Made by a program: the position numbers and the translations under genes. Below are positions 34,706 to 42,820 of a stretch of 64,000 bases of DNA, piece by piece. The stretch spans positions 5,636 through 69,635 of the forward strand of contig CAZVME010000007.1 in NCBI GenBank assembly GCA_964628835.1. Reading direction: 5' to 3'. How positions within the stretch are numbered: position 1 is the first letter of the stretch; every line of letters starts with the position of its first letter. The DNA comes from JAAGZL01 sp964628835 (GTDB taxonomy: Bacteria; Pseudomonadota; Gammaproteobacteria; Chromatiales; Chromatiaceae). Under the pieces are notes generated by a model, which worked only from the letters and a program-made list of their open reading frames with translations, had not been told where the DNA came from and ran no database searches.

Positions 34706-35474
34706 ATCCCACTACCTGGTCACGGGGACCTGCGGTGTCACCTGAATTACGCAGATCCAGAGTGGTGACATGCAGGTGTTTGCGTTGCGCCACCAGAAGC
34801 AGTCCGTTCACCGGGGTTCGGCCACAGGCGTGGTTGAAGGAGATGGCATCCGGTCGTAGGGTCTCAATTGCATTGCTGGTCTCGGCATCAATGCCTTTGG
34901 CGGTTTCGTAATCCAGATAGTGACTTAGATCAGAGCTGACCACTATCAGGGTCTCGTCTCCGCCCCAGATGCGTTCCAGTACCTCAGCCACCTCGTTGGG
35001 GCCAATTTCTCCCACCAGAAGAGGCACAATCTTAAACTCACCCAATGAACCTTGTAGAAATGGGAGGTGTACCTCCAGGCTGTGTTCACTAGTGAAGGCC
35101 CGATCCAACTGGGCTATCTGGGGCATATCATCAAGCTGGGCTATCCCGGCCAAATCTACCTCAATATCACCCAGTGGAGTTCGAAAGATGTCTGCGCCGC
35201 TGTAGGCAATACCCTGAAATCCCACCCGGTGAGAGGGGGCCAATAGCACCACTCGTTTGATCCGGTTGGCTACCGAGGCTAGTTGCGCATACGCCACGCC
35301 GGCGGTTGGTCCTGAGTAAATGTAGCCTGCGTGGGGTGCAATTAGCGCCTTGGGATGTTTGGTCAGATCGGAGTCGGCAGCAGATATCAGCTCTCGCACA
35401 TTCTGGCGCAACTCATCCGGATCTGCCGGATAGAAGTGACCGGCAACTGCTGGGTCTTGAATCTTTGTGGTCAC
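34683..35474 (-). CDS. AmmeMemoRadiSam system protein B (MEMO family)
   Basis: A 263-residue MEMO-family protein, related in fold to non-haem-iron class III dioxygenases. The N-terminal VAGHFYPADPDELR and LIAPHAGYIYSGPTA motifs, the LAPSHRVGFQG motif, EHSLEVHLPFLQ, VSSDLSHYLDYE and the C-terminal NSGDTAGPRDQVVGYGAYAF segment are all present, including the histidines that line the putative metal site. The start is a GTG with AAGGA upstream. It overlaps protein A, and the divergent radical SAM gene begins 229 bases away. Confidence 0.93.
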   Translation of the reverse strand: MTTKIQDPAVAGHFYPADPDELRQNVRELISAADSDLTKHPKALIAPHAGYIYSGPTAGVAYAQLASVANRIKRVVLLAPSHRVGFQGIAYSGADIFRTPLGDIEVDLAGIAQLDDMPQIAQLDRAFTSEHSLEVHLPFLQGSLGEFKIVPLLVGEIGPNEVAEVLERIWGGDETLIVVSSDLSHYLDYETAKGIDAETSNAIETLRPDAISFNHACGRTPVNGLLLVAQRKHLHVTTLDLRNSGDTAGPRDQVVGYGAYAFC

Positions 35475-35703
35475 AATAGTTCCTTCTGTAGTCGCTTAAG
35501 TAACCATTGATTGATCCTGGTTACATTTGGATTCAAATAGTTTATGTCCACTATGCTATAAAATTAGAATAGATAGGTAGAATTTCAAGGAAAATGTGCA
35601 TGACTAGCCATAACCATATTGAATCTGCATCACAAATGGTGCTGTAACTTTTATAGGTTTATGGCTGGTAGCGACACTGAAAATTTGGAACGGAGTTTAT
35701 AGC

Positions 35704-36786
35704 ATGGCAGGCATAGGAATGGAGTTCCCAACAGAGTTTTGGCACACACTACCAGACGGAAGGGTGCAGTGTGATGTTTGCCCCCGGGCCTGCAAGATAA
35801 AGGAGGGGAAGCAGGGTCTCTGCTTCGTGCGCGCCTGCCATGGCGGTGAAGTGGTGTTGACCACATACGGGCGATCCAGCGGTTTCTGTGTGGACCCCAT
35901 CGAAAAGAAACCACTCAATCACTACCTGCCGGGTACGCCGGTACTCTCCTTCGGGACCGCCGGCTGTAATCTAACCTGCAAATTTTGCCAGAACTGGGAT
36001 ATGAGCAAGTCCCGTGAGATGGATATCCTGGCGCAGGAGGCAGCACCTGAGATGATTGCAGCCAGGGCCAAAGCCCTGGGCTGTCGTAGCGTTGCATTTA
36101 CCTATAACGATCCGGTTATCTTCCTGGAATATGCCGATGATACGGCCCAGGCCTGCCATGAACTCGGGCTTAGGGCGGTGGCAGTAACCGCAGGCTATAT
36201 CTCTCCTGGGGCGCGGGAGTTCTTGTTTCGTAACATCGATGCGGCCAATGTGGATCTAAAATCGTTCTCCAATGATTTCTACAAATCACACTGTAGTGGC
36301 GACCTACAGACCGTGCTCGATACCCTACTATATATCCGTCATGAGACTGATATCTGGCTGGAGCTCACCACCCTGTTGATTCCGGGGGAGAATGACTCGG
36401 ACCGGGAGCTCCATGAGATGACACAGTGGGTGGTGGAACACATGGGCCCGGATGTCCCCATGCACTTCTCCGCCTTCCATCCGGACTGGAAGATGCTGGA
36501 CATCCCGGCCACACCAACCTCAACCCTGAAACGTGCCCGCCAGATTGCCATGGAGAATGGGGTGGACTACGCCTATACCGGCAATGTGAGAAACCCGGAG
36601 GGTGACAGCACCTGGTGCGTAAGCTGTGGTGAGCTGCTCATCTCCCGTGATTGGTACCAGTTGGGAAGCTGGAATATCAATGCAAACGGTGAGTGTAAAT
36701 TCTGTGGCTACCGCTGTGCTGGTGTATTTGAGGAAAAGGCAGGTACCTGGGGTGCACGTAGACAACCGGTCAGCATAGGCATGTAG
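35704..36786 (+). CDS. AmmeMemoRadiSam system radical SAM enzyme
   Basis: A 360-residue radical SAM protein. The cluster motif Cys-x3-Cys-x2-Cys is in AGCNLTCKFCQNWD. An N-terminal cysteine region (CDVCPRACKIKEGKQGLC) and a C-terminal one (CVSCGELL...CKFCGYRC) suggest extra metal or cluster sites, as in this family, which resembles pyruvate formate-lyase activating enzymes. The substrate is unknown. The gene is divergent from proteins A and B across 229 bases, so a common regulatory region is likely. All three components being complete argues that the system is functional. Confidence 0.93.
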   Translation: MAGIGMEFPTEFWHTLPDGRVQCDVCPRACKIKEGKQGLCFVRACHGGEVVLTTYGRSSGFCVDPIEKKPLNHYLPGTPVLSFGTAGCNLTCKFCQNWDMSKSREMDILAQEAAPEMIAARAKALGCRSVAFTYNDPVIFLEYADDTAQACHELGLRAVAVTAGYISPGAREFLFRNIDAANVDLKSFSNDFYKSHCSGDLQTVLDTLLYIRHETDIWLELTTLLIPGENDSDRELHEMTQWVVEHMGPDVPMHFSAFHPDWKMLDIPATPTSTLKRARQIAMENGVDYAYTGNVRNPEGDSTWCVSCGELLISRDWYQLGSWNINANGECKFCGYRCAGVFEEKAGTWGARRQPVSIGM

Positions 36787-36885
36787 ACAGTTAGGGTTTA
36801 CGCATTTTCAAAAAACCGTCATCTGAATCTGGCAGAGAGATTCTGATTCGGCCATAATGCCTGCTTTTTTCGAGGCGTTCCCAAC

Positions 36886-37794
36886 ATGTGGTTTAGAAAT
36901 CTTCAGATGTTTCATCTGCAACAGTCGTTCAACCTCACCCCGGAAGAGTTGCACCACAGCCTCGAACCGCAGGCGGCCAAAGAGTGCGGCAGCCAGGAAC
37001 CTTTCAGCTACGGCTGGGACATGCCACTGGGACGTCAGGGTGCACAGCTCACCCACGCTGCCAACGGTTGCATCATGATCTGCGCCAAACGTGAGGAGAA
37101 GATCCTGCCGGCATCTGTGGTACGAGAGAGGCTTGCAGAAAAGGTGGATGAGATAGAGGAGGCGGAGTCCCGCAAGGTGCGACGGCGGGAAAAAGAGGAG
37201 TTGAAAGATATCCTGCTGCAGCAGCTTCTGCCCCAGGCCTTTATCAAATCGTCTCTCACCTATGCCTACATCGATCCCAAAGGGAGTTGGCTGATCGTAG
37301 ACTCATCCAGTCCGAAAAAGGCCGAAGAGCTGTTAAACCTGTTGCGTGACTCTCTCGGATCATTGCGGGTAAAACCACTTACAGCAGCCCAGTCACCTGC
37401 TGCAATCATGACTGCCTGGCTGAGTGACAACGGACCACAGGGTAGCCTTATTATCGGCGACGAGTGCGAACTGCGTGACCCCATGGAGGAGGGTGGAATC
37501 ATCCGTTGCCGCCGTCAGGATCTGATGGGAGATGAGATCGAGCCCCACCTCAAGGCTGGCAAACAGGTGGTGCGGCTGGCGCTGGAGTGGGATGAGCGTG
37601 TCTCATTTGTTCTGAGTGATGACCTCTCTATCAAGCGTCTGGGCTTCATGGATATCATCCAGGAAGAGGCGGCAGAGGTGGCAGCGGAAGATGACGCTGC
37701 CAGATTTGATGCCGATTTCGCCATAATGTCCCTGGAACTGGGACGCTTTATACCTCGTCTTATGGAGCAGTTTGGTGGACTGGAAAAAGAGTAG
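36886..37794 (+). CDS. rdgC: Recombination-associated protein RdgC
   Basis: A 302-residue RdgC, a ring-shaped dimer that binds double-stranded DNA and limits RecA activity. The family N-terminus MWFRNLQMFHL, the CGSQEPFSYGW and LTHAANGCIMICAKREEKILP segments, LLPQAF, and the C-terminal RFDADFAIMSLELGRFI motif are all clear. A GAGG site precedes the ATG. It appears to be transcribed alone; a GC-rich palindrome (37809-37820) lies 15 bases past the stop and may help end transcription. Confidence 0.95.
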   Translation: MWFRNLQMFHLQQSFNLTPEELHHSLEPQAAKECGSQEPFSYGWDMPLGRQGAQLTHAANGCIMICAKREEKILPASVVRERLAEKVDEIEEAESRKVRRREKEELKDILLQQLLPQAFIKSSLTYAYIDPKGSWLIVDSSSPKKAEELLNLLRDSLGSLRVKPLTAAQSPAAIMTAWLSDNGPQGSLIIGDECELRDPMEEGGIIRCRRQDLMGDEIEPHLKAGKQVVRLALEWDERVSFVLSDDLSIKRLGFMDIIQEEAAEVAAEDDAARFDADFAIMSLELGRFIPRLMEQFGGLEKE

Positions 37795-38073
37795 AATCCA
37801 ATGAGGGTGGGGCATGCCCCCGCCCCCGCCCTAACTCCACTTGCCCCTTGATTGATCAGGGCCAAACTCAGACCATTTGCAATGACTGGGTTTAAATGAG
37901 ATGTGGTACAGCCGTTTCCGCGCTCGGCAGGATACTATAAATATCCAATGTTAGGCCATTTACCAGAAATGCTGGAGACTATACAACATGAGTAGGCCAG
38001 TTAATGAATAACCAGATGGTTGTGGATATACAGCATGAACAAACAGGCCATCTGACAACTTTTCAGAATAAAT
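37795..38073. other. Intergenic region after rdgC with GC-rich palindrome
   Basis: A perfect 12-base palindrome GGGGCATGCCCC (37809-37820) directly follows rdgC and can form part of a larger GC hairpin with neighbouring G and C runs; no T tract follows. The rest is AT-rich and noncoding up to the decayed decarboxylase. Confidence 0.5.
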
Positions 38074-38373
38074 AATGAGCAGAGTCGCAACTAAAAAAAC
38101 GGGTGCTGGTAACTGGTGCTGCTGGTTTTCTTGGATCACATTTTTGCGAGAGATTACTAAACGATGGTTGTGATGTCCTCTGTGTGGACAATTTTTACAG
38201 CGGCACAAAGGATAATGCTTGATCTTATGCACAATCCACATTTACCTAAGGATGATCCGAAACGACGTCAACCAGATATCTTTGTGGTGAAACAGGGTCT
38301 TGGTTGGGAGCCGCAAATTAAACTTGAAGCAGGTCTTAAGAAAATAATCGCATATTTTCGAAAGCTGCTCTAA
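38074..38373 (+). pseudogene. Decayed UDP-glucuronate decarboxylase (internal deletion and frameshifts)
   Basis: The start encodes an NAD-binding Rossmann motif (RVLVTGAAGFLGSHFCERLL, then VDNFYSGTKDN) and the end encodes the extreme C-terminus of UDP-xylose synthases (PKDDPKRRQPDI, GWEPQIKLEAGLKKIIAYFR). About 220 internal codons are missing. The ATG at 38074 is separated from the Rossmann frame by one extra base in an A7 run, and a second shift lies near 38219. The catalytic Tyr-x3-Lys region is gone, so no enzyme can be made. It may be the relic of a polysaccharide locus such as the one near 42.8-45.1 kb. Confidence 0.85.
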
Positions 38374-38532
38374 CAGCACTTCACGATTCACCCTTTATGG
38401 TTGGATTGGTTTGGGTGTGCTGATATCTTGACTTAAGAACAACTGTTGACCTGACTATAACTTCATACTTCAGAATTGATTTTGACGGTGATGAACCGTT
38501 GCATTTGATCAAAATCTGATGGAGATATCATT

Positions 38533-38715
38533 ATGAAGAGTGAACTTATGGATAAAGAGAAATGGACTGAGTTGTTTCGTGAGGTCGGTCTGGATGAGGC
38601 CACAATGAAGAGATGGCATAGGGAGTTTGAAGCCAGATACCCTCAGGGGCATCAATCATTTTTGGAATGGTTGCAAATATCCAGGGAGGAGATCAGCCAT
38701 ATTCGTGCTCTGTAA
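38533..38715 (+). CDS. Stand-alone copy of MerR C-terminal domain (60 aa)
   Basis: A 60-residue protein that aligns without gaps to the C-terminal domain of the MerR protein encoded 77 bases downstream: both share W-x2-L, GLDEA, M-x2-WH, EFE, P-x2-HQ-x-FL, EI and IR in the same order. It has no DNA-binding part. GGAGAT precedes its ATG, so it is probably translated. It could bind the same ligand or pair with the MerR protein and modulate it. It might also be a remnant of a duplicated regulator, but the intact start and ribosome site argue for use. Confidence 0.72.
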   Translation: MKSELMDKEKWTELFREVGLDEATMKRWHREFEARYPQGHQSFLEWLQISREEISHIRAL

Positions 38716-38791
38716 TAGCTAACTTTTCCTGGGCGGCAGATGTTCAATCGGCCTGCCACCCAGGTTCTGCCAAAACTCTGCGGAAATCCAC

Positions 38792-39325
38792 ATGCTCACT
38801 ATTGGACAAGTTGCGAAGAAGTACGCCCTCTCCAGAAGCGCCCTGATCTATTATGACTCCATCGGGTTGTTGAGACCCAGTGGAAGAAGCGCCTGCAACT
38901 ACAGACTCTATTCCGACGGTGATCTTGGAAAGCTGGATAAGATATCGCTGTTTCGTAGTGCCGGTTTATCCCTGGATTCAATATCTGCACTGCTCGATAA
39001 AGAAGCAGATAATCTGAATTTGGCCTTGGAGAACAGACTGTTCTCAATCAATAGTGAAATTCAAAAGCTCAGAAACCAACAGAAGGTGATCTTGAGGATC
39101 CTGGAGAGTGAGCATTTGGTTCGGAACTCTAGAGTTGTTACAAAACAGGTATGGATCTCTCTCCTGGAAGCGGCAGGTCTGGATGAGGCTGGCATGCAGA
39201 ACTGGCATATCGAGTTTGAAAAGATGTCACCCGAGGCCCATCAGGACTTTCTCGAATCAATTGGGATTGAGACAGATGAGATCGCATCGATTCGTAAATG
39301 GTCGAAGGCCGCATGCAAACAATAG
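38792..39325 (+). CDS. MerR-family transcriptional regulator
   Basis: A 177-residue regulator. The N-terminal winged helix-turn-helix (MLTIGQVAKKYALSRSALIYYDSIGLL, GRSACNYRLYSDGDL) is typical MerR, a dimerisation coiled coil covers about residues 75-110, and the last 60 residues form a domain also encoded as a separate protein just upstream. No metal-binding cysteine pattern is visible, so a metal response is unlikely. The target genes are unknown; MerR proteins often control their own promoter and neighbours, which here would include the 60-residue gene. Confidence 0.88.
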   Translation: MLTIGQVAKKYALSRSALIYYDSIGLLRPSGRSACNYRLYSDGDLGKLDKISLFRSAGLSLDSISALLDKEADNLNLALENRLFSINSEIQKLRNQQKVILRILESEHLVRNSRVVTKQVWISLLEAAGLDEAGMQNWHIEFEKMSPEAHQDFLESIGIETDEIASIRKWSKAACKQ

Positions 39326-39753
39326 GTGGAAGTTACCACTCTATCCACTGAATATGTATTAGATTGTACCGTAAGCTACAAATAAGCCAGGTATTGCACA
39401 ACGACTAAATATCTCTTGGTTATCTAACGTGGCGCACAGAAGATCCGGTTTTTTAAATTATATTAACCAAGGAATAAAGTAGGTAATATAAGTCAATAAG
39501 AACCACTAATAGCCCATAAATAAACATTTGGGGCACCTGTCACTTTTTTCTCCCGTATACCTCAAGTTTTGTGTCCTTGTGCCGAAAACACCCACATACA
39601 GTCAGGGAACCCACATAGAAGTTCGTAATTAGAAGGGGTTATCTATCCAGATTGTGTGGCAGTTCATTAGGATGTTGCACCAGAAATGGAATCCGTTTGA
39701 GTGCCGACTGCCTTATTTAGGTATTTTGATTAAAACCACTTGGAGAGAATTAA
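39326..39753. other. 428-base AT-rich intergenic region
   Basis: No gene, RNA or clear repeat is visible between merR and the rhodanese gene. The final bases hold a GGAGAG ribosome site for the rhodanese. I see no strong promoter match. Confidence 0.45.
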
Positions 39754-40182
39754 ATGAAATTGTTTGTCAATAAACTGCTGCACATGTTCTTTGTTTCCCT
39801 GCTGTTTTTGGGCGCTGGTTCCGTACTTGCTGACACCCCAGAGCAGCTCCCTGGCACTGCAAAAGTGACAGCGGAAGATTTGATATCACTGGTTGATAAA
39901 CATGACAACCTGGTGATTATTGATGCCCGCACAGCTCAGGATTATGAAGGCGGTTTTATCGAAGGGGCTATCTCCCTACCGGACACATCTACCACTCCTG
40001 AAGCTTTGGCTAAAGTAATTCCAGCTAAAAATACCCCGGTACTGTTCTATTGCAACGGGGTCAAGTGTGGCCGCAGCGTAGCATCATGCAAGATTGCAGT
40101 AGCTGATGGTTATAGCAACATATACTGGTTCCGTGGTGGTTGGGATGAGTGGGTTGCTAAAGGCTTACCTGTCACACACTAA
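39754..40182 (+). CDS. Periplasmic single-domain rhodanese
   Basis: A 142-residue protein with a signal peptide (cleavage probably after SVLA, near residue 26) and one rhodanese domain. The active-site loop reads YCNGVKCGRS, with the nucleophilic Cys followed by the loop Arg, and the start of the domain has LVIIDARTAQDYEGGFIEGA. Rhodaneses transfer sulfane sulfur, and in a sulfur-oxidising cell a periplasmic one could handle thiosulfate or polysulfide. A chemoreceptor gene follows 89 bases later with a small hairpin (40204-40227) between them. Confidence 0.88.
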   Translation: MKLFVNKLLHMFFVSLLFLGAGSVLADTPEQLPGTAKVTAEDLISLVDKHDNLVIIDARTAQDYEGGFIEGAISLPDTSTTPEALAKVIPAKNTPVLFYCNGVKCGRSVASCKIAVADGYSNIYWFRGGWDEWVAKGLPVTH

Positions 40183-40203
40183 GGGCATAGAAGCACGGGG
40201 TGA

Positions 40204-40227
40204 GGCGTCACTGCTTGGTATGACGCC
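40204..40227. repeat. Hairpin between rhodanese and chemoreceptor genes
   Basis: GGCGTCA and TGACGCC are a perfect seven-base inverted repeat with a ten-base loop. No T run follows, so it is not a standard terminator; it may be an attenuator or an mRNA-stabilising structure. Confidence 0.4.
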
Positions 40228-40271
40228 AAGCCCTGCCAACCATTATAAAATTACAGCCGGAGTGCATTAGC

Positions 40272-42155
40272 ATGCTTCAGCGTATCTCTATCAAAGCAAT
40301 TATCCTTACGCTTATCATTGGGGGTGGTGCTACTGTATTGGCATTAACCCTATTCACCACCAGCATGTTCCGCACCGCTTCCCTTGAGTTCCAGGGACAG
40401 TCAGTAGCCCGTTTGTTGGGAACTACTATTGCTGCAGAGATGTTAGCCTTGCAAAAACCATCAGCAGAGTTGGGCAGCTATGTGCTGAGGGATAAGGCAA
40501 CCAAGAAATTGGTTAAAAAATTGATAAAGGGTAGAGATGAAAGTGACAAACAGATGCTGGCAAAAAATCTGTCGGATCTATTCCATACCAAATTTGTCAA
40601 CACTGGACTGTTGGAGCTGGAAAAAGTACGTCTGTATGACAAGGATTTAAATCCACTGGCTCAGTCCGAAGAGGGACTGGCTGATCTCCCCGTGAAGATG
40701 CCAGAGGAGCTGCGTAAGCAAGCAGCTGCGCGCAAAGGTGCAGATCGCATGAAGCGTTTGGGTGCCCTGTGGAGTTGGAACAACCAACCGTTTTACTCCA
40801 CCCTGGTTCCTCTGGGTGGTCTCAGGCTGCTAGGTTATACAGAGGTTGTATCCAGCCCGGTATTTAAACTCAAGTCTCTATCCGACACCGTGGGCCTTCC
40901 TGTGGTTTTAAAAGGTACCAATGGCAAAGAATTGTTGAAAGCCGGTGACTGGAAACAGGCGGAGAATGAGAACCGCTCAGTGGTCGATTACACAGCGAAA
41001 TCCAGTCTTGGTCAGCCGGTGTTAGCAGTATCTGCGCTAGAGGATTTCACAAATTTAAATGCCGGGGTACAAGATATCCAAATCAAGATCCTGGTCATCT
41101 ATGCTGTCCTTATATCCGTGGGGGTTATTAGTGCCCTGTGGATTCTGCGCAAGGCCCTGTTCATTCCAGTGGCAGCAACAGTCAAGGCTATGCAAAGGGT
41201 TGCCGATGGTGATCTGACTGTTACCTTGCCCACCACTGGTCTGAAAGAGATATCGGTGATTACCAGCACGCTAACCACCCTGATTAGGAATCTGAGTTCT
41301 GATGTCAACGGGGTAATTAACAGCTCTCAACAGGTGGCCAGCCAGGTCTCAGAACTTGAGCAGGTTGCTACCGATACCAATGACCGTATGCAGAATCAGC
41401 GTGATCAGCTGGGACAGATGGCAACGGCCATGGATGAGATGGTTTCTACGGTTCAGGCTGTGGCAAAAAGCGCCACTGAGGCGGCAGATGCTGCCAATGA
41501 CGCCAACAAGGAAGCGAAAGGCGGTCATGAGATAGTTGACGATACGGTCAATCGTATCCAGGTTCTGGCCGAAAAAATGGATGTCACCACCGGCGCCATC
41601 CAACAGTTGGGGCAGGACACAGAGAATATTGGGGCGGTATTGGATGTGATTCGCGGAATTGCTGAACAAACAAATCTTCTGGCGCTGAATGCAGCCATTG
41701 AGGCTGCACGTGCAGGGGAACAGGGTAGAGGGTTTGCAGTGGTGGCCGATGAGGTGCGCTCACTGGCCTCCAGAACCCAGCAATCCACCCAAGAGATTCA
41801 AGAGATGATTGAGAATCTGCAGGAAGGGGCCAGACGCGCCGTTGCCGCTATGGAAGAGAATCGCAACAGCACATCTCAGAGCGTGGACCAGGCAGGAAAA
41901 CTGGGTGAATATCTGGGTCGGATTGTAGGCTCTGTAGTAACTACCAACGATATGATTACCCAGATAGCCAGTGCGGCGGAGGAGCAGAGCCTGGTAGCAG
42001 AAGAGATCAATATCAATGTGGTTAAAATTGGTGATGCTGCGGAGCTTAGCGTCCAGGGTGCGCAGCGCACATCATCGGTTGGAGAAGAGCTAACCGGCCA
42101 ATCAGAACACCTGAAACGGCTAGTGGACCGTTTCAAGGTTAATGCTACAGCTTAG
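40272..42155 (+). CDS. Methyl-accepting chemotaxis protein
   Basis: A 627-residue chemoreceptor. A first transmembrane helix (about 9-30), a periplasmic sensor region of roughly 240 residues that I cannot assign to a family, a second helix (about 272-294) and a HAMP segment (AATVKAMQRVADGDLTVTLP) lead to the long signalling coiled coil. The tip motif is standard: IRGIAEQTNLLALNAAIEAARAGEQGRGF split over the hairpin. It has no C-terminal pentapeptide for CheR docking. The ligand is unknown; the neighbouring rhodanese makes a sulfur compound a possible guess. Confidence 0.93.
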   Translation: MLQRISIKAIILTLIIGGGATVLALTLFTTSMFRTASLEFQGQSVARLLGTTIAAEMLALQKPSAELGSYVLRDKATKKLVKKLIKGRDESDKQMLAKNLSDLFHTKFVNTGLLELEKVRLYDKDLNPLAQSEEGLADLPVKMPEELRKQAAARKGADRMKRLGALWSWNNQPFYSTLVPLGGLRLLGYTEVVSSPVFKLKSLSDTVGLPVVLKGTNGKELLKAGDWKQAENENRSVVDYTAKSSLGQPVLAVSALEDFTNLNAGVQDIQIKILVIYAVLISVGVISALWILRKALFIPVAATVKAMQRVADGDLTVTLPTTGLKEISVITSTLTTLIRNLSSDVNGVINSSQQVASQVSELEQVATDTNDRMQNQRDQLGQMATAMDEMVSTVQAVAKSATEAADAANDANKEAKGGHEIVDDTVNRIQVLAEKMDVTTGAIQQLGQDTENIGAVLDVIRGIAEQTNLLALNAAIEAARAGEQGRGFAVVADEVRSLASRTQQSTQEIQEMIENLQEGARRAVAAMEENRNSTSQSVDQAGKLGEYLGRIVGSVVTTNDMITQIASAAEEQSLVAEEININVVKIGDAAELSVQGAQRTSSVGEELTGQSEHLKRLVDRFKVNATA

Positions 42156-42162
42156 TGGATCC

Positions 42163-42798
42163 ATGGGAATCCAGCGTCCCATGCGTGGTTTTCATTTAGA
42201 CGCTGTTGCTGGCTTGTGTTTACGCTTGTCCTTGCTGATCACGGTAGTTACTGTTTCGCCTGATATTCGGGCAGATTTGGCTAGTGGTAAGGATGCCTAC
42301 GATATGGAAGAGTATGCCGTTGCTAGGCGGGAGCTGCTGCCTCTAGCTGAAGCTGGCAACACTGATGCTCAAATTCTGGTAGGACGCATGTACAACAATG
42401 GCAACGGTGTAACTGCCGACTTAGCCAAGGGTGCTGCGTACTACAAGCGCGCAGCGACCCATGGTAATGCCCGGGCCCAGGCGCTATTGGCTTTCCTTTA
42501 TACTGCTGGGCGTGGGGTCCCAAAAGACCCCAAGCAGGCGCTGCATTGGTATCGGCAGGCAGCTGATAATGGTGATGTTTATGCCCAGCTGGATTTGGCC
42601 CGGATATACCGAGAGGGCAAGAGTGCCAAGCTGGATTATGTGCAAGCTTACAAGTGGTATTTCATTGTGAGCAAGAATGAGGATATCTGCGATTGTCTGC
42701 TGGATGGCAAGGGTATGGCGGCAGCGAAGATGACCAGGCAGGAGATTCAGCAGGCCGAAGTTCTGGCTGGCGATTGGTTCAAAAAACGGGGCCGCTGA
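42163..42798 (+). CDS. Sel1-repeat protein, exported
   Basis: A 211-residue protein with a hydrophobic signal region (about 13-35) and at least three Sel1-like repeats, seen as AEAGNTDAQILVGRMYNNGNGV, KRAATHGNARAQALLAFLYTAGRGV and RQAADNGDVYAQLDLARIYREG. Such helical solenoids mediate protein contacts, usually in the periplasm or envelope. It starts only seven bases after the chemoreceptor gene, so it is probably cotranscribed. An ATG at 42181 is an alternative start that would shorten the signal region. Confidence 0.82.
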   Translation: MGIQRPMRGFHLDAVAGLCLRLSLLITVVTVSPDIRADLASGKDAYDMEEYAVARRELLPLAEAGNTDAQILVGRMYNNGNGVTADLAKGAAYYKRAATHGNARAQALLAFLYTAGRGVPKDPKQALHWYRQAADNGDVYAQLDLARIYREGKSAKLDYVQAYKWYFIVSKNEDICDCLLDGKGMAAAKMTRQEIQQAEVLAGDWFKKRGR

Positions 42799-42820
42799 TC
42801 CCGGTTGCCCAATTCCTGAT

